From Sepiola atlantica (lineage: Eukaryota; Mollusca; Cephalopoda; Sepiida; Sepiolidae): a DNA stretch of 64,000 nucleotides. Position numbers and translations under genes: made by a program. Shown one piece after another: positions 59,076 through 64,000 of the stretch (positions within the stretch are counted from its first letter, which is position 1; the number at the start of each line of letters is the position of its first letter). The stretch lies in NCBI GenBank assembly GCA_963556195.1, contig OY744532.1, positions 104,819,083 to 104,883,082 of the forward strand. Direction: 5' to 3'. The notes beneath the pieces were generated by a model. That model did no database searches and was not told the origin of the DNA. It saw nothing but the letters and a program-made list of their open reading frames with translations.

Positions 59076-59959
59076 CCTGAAAGGAGGAGGTAATGCCTGG
59101 AAGTATTATATCAGGATAACAGAACGGCCATAGTGAGGAAGTGGGAGTGAGAGGGGAAGAAGAAAGAAAGAAAAAAAATGGTTGTAGTGTGAGTGAATTT
59201 CTACCCGCCACTCCCTTACTCTGACGTCATATTTAGTTTATCGTGACTTTGCATTATTTTTCTTCTCAAATTAGTATAAATAACGTTGAAAAATGGAGTT
59301 AAAAGCCACCCCCCATTGGAGAAAAGTGCTCAGTCGACCCCGGAAGAGTCAATTTTTTTTTCCGGTTCCGAGATATTAGACGCGCCTGGGCTGGCCGGTC
59401 GAAATGATGTCACCCGTGTGACCGTTTGTTGGGTACTTTCGGAGGAGAAGCTTTACATACATACATACATACATACAGACAGGTGGGATTTATATAATAG
59501 ATTACTAAAACAGTTATTTTCGCATATAGTTCCCCCTTATATAGTATTACTAAAACAGTTATTTTCGCATATAGTTCTTCCTTATATAGTATTACTAAAA
59601 CAGTTATGTTCGCATATAGTTTCACTTTATATAGTATTACTAAAACAGTTATTTTCGCATATAGTTCCTCCTTATATAGTACTAGCAGGGCTACCCGGCG
59701 TTGCTCAGGTTATAGAATAGAAGAAAAATCGCGTGTGTAACATCTTTATATTCAAACTTCTATTTCTCTCCCTTTCTCTATAGCCGTCTCTTTATCGTTC
59801 TACTTTTCTCTTCTCTGGTCGCCCAATTTCACAGCTACTTTCTCATTTTGCCTTTTGCGAAAGCTGTTTCTTCTCCACCATTCCTCTTACGTTGGCCAGG
59901 GCAAAAGTATGACATATTTCTATAAAAAGTACCACCTCTGTCTGTGCCTTCTATATAGG
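59076..59959. repeat. Recurring module, copy 5
   Basis: Module with TGACGTCA (59222-59229), GTATAAATAA (59274-59283), a short (CATA)n tract, four 45-bp repeats and CTACCCGGCGTTGCTC near 59690. The tail carries AAAAAGTACCACCTCTGTCT as in the other copies. Confidence 0.65.
59502..59682. repeat. 45-bp tandem repeat, four units
   Basis: Four units of the ATTACTAAAACAGTTATTTT family, ending TTATATAGTACTAGC. Same position relative to the GGCGTTGC motif as the three-unit array at 22499. Confidence 0.9.
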
Positions 59960-60125
59960 TACATAATATATAAGTACCTATCGCCACTCTGGTGTGAATG
60001 CTAAATCCGTATCTATTGTCGCCCAGGTGCGCATGGTATGTACTTACTTATCACCATCCCTGTTCACATGCTATATACGTACCTATTACAGCCCCGGTGC
60101 GCATACTATATACGTACCTATTGGC
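59960..60125. repeat. 35-bp repeat remnant
   Basis: About four or five degenerate units of the GTGCGCATACTATATACGTA, CCTAT family. It marks the right-hand end of the tandem-repeat domain. Confidence 0.7.
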
Positions 60126-60890
60126 GTTGCACGGCGATCACTTCTCCAGTCGCCCTCCTTCCACAGTTGCCAGGAGTAAAAGATGTCACGTACATGGTTG
60201 CCAATTCACCCTGGCTACACTATCTCCGGCCTCCCCAAAACTCTGCACTACCTCTCCATTCCCTGGAGTAAAAATGTAACATTTCTATTAAAAGTACCAT
60301 ATTTGTCTTCATTATTAATGTTAATAAGGGTGTTTGTTTATTTACTTCTTCATGTCCGTGTATGTTAGATAAAATAACCTAGGTCGATCAGGCCCCTCTG
60401 ACAGCAGTCTTTGTTAATGATAATAATGGTGTCTATTTACTTCTTTCATGTTTGTGTATGTTAGATTAAATAACCTAGGTTGATCACCGATTAAATATTT
60501 TATATGAATATAATAAATGGTATCAATGGGGAAGAATAATTTTTTCTTTTAAATTCACCGATCGAGACATTATTTTATATGAATATAAATAATAGTGCTA
60601 ACAATGGGGACCCTTCCTATTCAATTCTACTCAGACTCCGTAATATACCATTCGGGTTGAACTCCAGGCCTTGACTCTTTCCTGAACATCAGGCTCTGAC
60701 TCCTACCCGAACAATTAGGACCTGACTACTTCCTGAAGAGCTGGCTCCGACTCCTTAAACATCGGGGTGACTCTTTCATATACTGCAAGCTGTGAATCTT
60801 TTCCCGAACCTCCAGCTTTGACTGTTTCACGATTTCACTGCTCCCCGAACATCAGTTTTTTTTTTTAATCCTGTGCTATGGTGTGTATAA
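60126..60890. other. Low-copy DNA with small degenerate repeats
   Basis: The start is a diverged copy of the module tail (GGAGTAAAAATGTAACATTT, AAAAGTACCA). Then come two ~74-bp repeats (60318-60391 and 60413-60486, ending ATAACCTAGGT(C/T)GATCA), a pair around ATTTTATATGAATATAA (about 60495 and 60575), and 60640-60860, a loose ~36-bp repeat of the GAACATCAGGCTCTGACTCC type. No gene is supported. Confidence 0.55.
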
Positions 60891-61970
60891 TAAACACATC
60901 TGCTCTATCTAGGATATTGAACTCTATTTAATTAAACACTCGTTCTATGTAGGATAATGAGCACTTTTAAAATAAGGAGGCCAAGAGAGCACTATCACAA
61001 TCAAGCGCCTAGAACTTGTTAAATTTCAATGTAAAAAAATGCTGACTGATTTGCTATTCTCTTTTACTGGATAACATTAAAAGCAGTGTTTAATTATTGA
61101 TAACATTAAAGGGAAAATGCCAATGTTACCTTACTGTAAAGAATTTACTATTTTATGTTAACCTTCCACTAACCTTGCTCAGCAACAAATGTCTTAGCTG
61201 GGTTATTTAACATATATATATTATTTTTTTTTCATATGTTAGAACAATGATGACCGACGACACTCTTTCCCACACTTCTGACTGTCTTGTGTCTAATTTG
61301 TGTTATGAGTAAATGTGGTATTGTGGTGACTAACATTCTAGTTATAGTAGGATATACATTTTTATTACTTTAGAACACTTTTGAAAGCCTTGTTTTGAAT
61401 GTAATTTTTTCATATTTTCTGCAAGTAAATAATTCAAAGTTTAGTATTTGTTCAGATGGATGCTACAACCCTTAATTGGTAACTGAAGTCGGTACCAGTT
61501 TAAGTGTTTGGTTAACGTCCATAAAAACTAAAAAGAATGAAAGTTTACAACTTGTTCAATAAAGCAAAAAGCAAATATAAGGTTATGAGTAAATGTCGTA
61601 TTGTGGTGACTGATCATTCTAGTTAAAAGTAGAATAGACCGAATTTACAGAAAGCTGCTGTATTTAGGGTAAAGAACACCGACAGATTAAGCAGGTACAC
61701 CTTACCAAGTGTTACACTGTTCTATCTAACATATTGAACAGTTACTGATTTAGTATATATCCATTAGTAAATTACACACATGCTATCTCTATGATATTGT
61801 GCACTGTTAGATTCACCATAAGACATACTAAGAGTCACACTATATTCTAACACATACTTGCTCTATCTAGAGTATTAAATACATCCGAATGCAGCATTTA
61901 CTATGTTTTGAGTGTCCTACTGCATTATTGCACACATCTGTTGCATCTAGGGAACTGATCAGTGTTTTCT
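60891..61970. other. Low-copy DNA with decayed traces of the satellite core
   Basis: Isolated, diverged versions of the 179-bp satellite core appear at about 60903, 60943, 61719, 61783, 61861 and 61930, for example GCTCTATCTAGGATATTGAA and TTGCTCTATCTAGAGTATT. A separate ~50-bp direct repeat (TTATGAGTAAATGT(G/C)GTATT) lies at about 61303 and 61582. No coding region is seen. Confidence 0.5.
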
Positions 61971-63320
61971 ACAAAATACAACATTTAGAAAGTGTCCTAG
62001 TGCAGTAATAATGTATTGCTCCTGAGTTTGTTTCAGATTATAAACCTAGGCATGAACAACAAAACAATAGTCAAAAAATGTGCTTAACATATTTAAGAAA
62101 AATTATTAGTTTATTGCTCAATATATTGAAACACATTTATTTTAAGTTTGTTCACCACTTTCAAGCAAGAATATAATGAAAAAAAAACAAAAACAATTTT
62201 ATATTTAAATGGGTGATTTTTATTTTAATGTGTCTTTTGAGAATGTGTAATTGTGTCAAAAGATAAAAACACAAATTTAAAAAAGGAACTGCAGCACTTA
62301 ATGATATCAATCACAGAAACACATTGTTCAACCGTGATGTTTTAGTAATAAAACGTTTTTTTAACCGTCCTCATTTTGATTATTTGTAATAAGATTTTTG
62401 CTATAGTCTTCATTTTATTTTATATAAAAGAATATAAAAATAAATTTCAAGCTACATTGTCATCATCGAAATCTCCAGGTTGATTGTGTGGTTAATGAAA
62501 CTAAGTAGGCAAATTCACTTAAATGAAAGATGTAATTGGGAAAAACAACCAAATTGTCTGAAATGGAAGATGAAATTAGAAAATATATTATTCAATTGAA
62601 TTAGTACAGTAATCAAAATGATGTGGCTAAAAATGTACATCATTAATAATCACTTTTTAAAACTCAAAATATGAAAGTACTGAAATGTTTGTGTTAAGTT
62701 CTTATTAGTGACTTGCTATCATCAAGAATCTACCCCAAAGAATGTTCTTTCTTTTATGATTTTGAGGAATAGGTAATTAAAAACATGAGAGCTATGACGT
62801 AGTTATTATTGCAAGAACAGAGTCCTTCGTTTGTGATGATCAGTGATTTTTTTTTTTTTTTTACTAATCATACATCAAACTAAAGTCATGTATTAAAAAG
62901 AAATTGTTCATAAAGATTACACACACAAAAAAAAATAACTGAAGCAGTGAGTCCTGTGTTTATAAGAATAAATGGTGTCTATTAATCCATGCAAAAGGTA
63001 ATGAGTAGTCTGAATTTCTCTTAATTCAAATTGTGGTATAGCCGGACTCTGATAATCAAATCTGAAGGAAAGAAAGCATCAAATATATAGAACATAAAGG
63101 AATCTATTTCAAAGGTGTTCTGAATTGTGAATAGAAAAGGATAAAATGCAGTTTGTTTAAAAATAGATAGTTTTGTAGTAAAAGATATAAAATTACAAAG
63201 AACAAATGCTGTACTCTATTGAAAAAGGCTGCTTCAATTGAGATTTTCTGGTACTGGGGGGTCTCAGGCTGTTAAGCAATTCCAAACTTAAACAGAACTA
63301 AGATATTGTTTAGTAGTAAA
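61971..63320. other. AT-rich low-copy DNA, nothing recognised
   Basis: No ORF of note, no tandem repeat and no RNA gene recognised by eye. This is the only stretch of more than 1 kb in the window that looks like single-copy intergenic or intronic DNA. Confidence 0.6.
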
Positions 63321-63325
63321 ATAGC

Positions 63326-63664
63326 TTGGCCTTTTGGCTAAGATCAAAGTGTGGTATCTGTTGTGATGGGTGCTGCACTTCATGGATCGGTGTTGTCTTG
63401 GCCTTCGGGGCTTGGTTTCCGCCGGTCTGTGGGTCTGATCTGTCCTGTGCAGTTCTAGGAGGTCCACCCTCCCAGGCTTTACCTCCCCTCTTTGGGGAGG
63501 AGTAAGTTAATTGCTTGCTGCCTGAAGCGCCCCTGCCGGGGAATGTCGACAGGGTTGCCAGGCAATTTTTAATGGCCAGAGTGCTCACCTTCTCGAGCGC
63601 TGGCTTTTCAAATCCCACTTTCAGACCTTGTGTCACATATTCCTATTGTGGGTGGGGGTTAAAT
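63326..63664 (+). mobile_element. U2 snRNA-headed SINE-like unit 1
   Basis: The head GGCCTTTTGGCTAAGATCAA, AGTGTGGTATCTGTT is followed by a body (GATGGGTGCTGCACTTCATG, CGCCGGTCTGTGGGTCTGAT), a CCTCCCC/GGGGAGG hairpin and GCCTGAAGCGCCCCTGCCGG. The tail has TGGCCAGAGTG and TTTTCAAATCC, which resemble tRNA A and B boxes but are spaced too closely. The next unit follows 339 bp later. It is a structural match to an snRNA-headed SINE. The mobilising partner is unknown, though a Tx1 element is the obvious candidate. Confidence 0.6.
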
Positions 63665-64000
63665 AACGCCTTTTGGCTAAGATCAAAGTGTAGTATCTGT
63701 TCCGATGGATACTGCACTTCATAGATCGGTATTGTCTTGGCCTTCTGGGGCTTGGTTTCCGCCGGTCTGTGGGTCTGATCTGTCCTGTGCAGTTCTAGGA
63801 GATCCACCCTCCCAGGTTTTACCTCCCCTTTTTGGGGAGGAGTAAGTTAATTGCTTACTGCCTGAGGCGCCCCTACCGGGGAATGCCGACGGGGCTGCCC
63901 AAGCAATTTTTAATGGCCAGAGTGCTCACCTTCTCGAGCGCTGGCTTTTCAAATCCCACTTTCAGTCCTTGTGTCACATATTCCTATTGTGGGTGGGGGT
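63665..64000 (+). mobile_element. U2 snRNA-headed SINE-like unit 2 (to window edge)
   Basis: Tandem repeat of unit 1 at a 339-bp offset. The U2 head is closer to canonical (TAGTATCTGTTCCGATGG). It has the same hairpin, the same GCCTGAGGCGCCCCTACCGG and the same tail. Head-to-tail order suggests unequal exchange or tandem growth, not two separate insertions. Confidence 0.6.

Noticed and set aside
63544..63664. Intact tRNA gene in the SINE-like tail
   Set aside because: A- and B-box-like strings are present but about 10 nt too close together, and no cloverleaf can be drawn with an acceptor stem.

Overview
The window is eukaryotic, almost certainly metazoan, repeat-rich DNA. I see no cellular protein-coding gene. 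The support is two non-LTR retrotransposons of the Tx1 (L1-like, apurinic-endonuclease) type, many fragments of the spliceosomal U2 snRNA 5' domain, and roughly 45 kb of tandem repeats of at least seven families. The species cannot be named from sequence alone. The setting looks like heterochromatin (pericentromeric, subtelomeric or similar), which is an inference.

Layout. 1-1130: ~179-bp satellite. 1134-1352 (minus): U2-headed SINE-like element. 1353-1630: spacer. 1631-1670: U2 head. 1671-9133: Tx1 copy 1, broken in both ORFs. 9134-9246: U2-like sequence. Then a ~50-bp minisatellite, a recurring ~800-bp module with a CRE- and TATA-like promoter and a (CATA)n tract, and a 30-bp minisatellite to 11745. 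11746-20630: 179-bp satellite. 20633-21245: the same inverted-U2 / spacer / U2 arrangement without a retrotransposon, which serves as a natural empty site. 21300-23030: minisatellite and module again. 23030-27328: satellite. 27329-29284: minisatellite, module and 30-bp array. 29285-41552: satellite. 41553-42440: minisatellite and module, part of a ~2.45-kb near-perfect duplication of the 25.5-28.0 kb region. 42441-45516: 35-bp array and A/T-plus-C tracts. 45517-49572: ~322-bp satellite with a five-monomer higher-order repeat. 49572-50640: small repeats and spacer. 50686-57962: Tx1 copy 2, with both ORFs open. 57963-60125: U2-like sequence, 50-bp minisatellite, module. 60126-63320: AT-rich low-copy DNA with decayed satellite traces. 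63326-64000: two tandem U2-headed SINE-like units.

How the parts fit. U2-derived heads recur at least nine times, and several join other sequence at the same point, just after GTATCTGTTC. Two of these junctions are Tx1 insertions. The flanking U2 heads look like target-site duplications, and the unfilled copy at 21.13 kb shows the pre-insertion state. From memory, Tx1-clade families specific for U2 snRNA genes (Keno type) and snRNA-headed SINEs (SINEU, crocodilians) are described. Here both classes lie in one locus with the satellites that seem to have grown around them. The intact copy could in principle supply the enzyme for the others.
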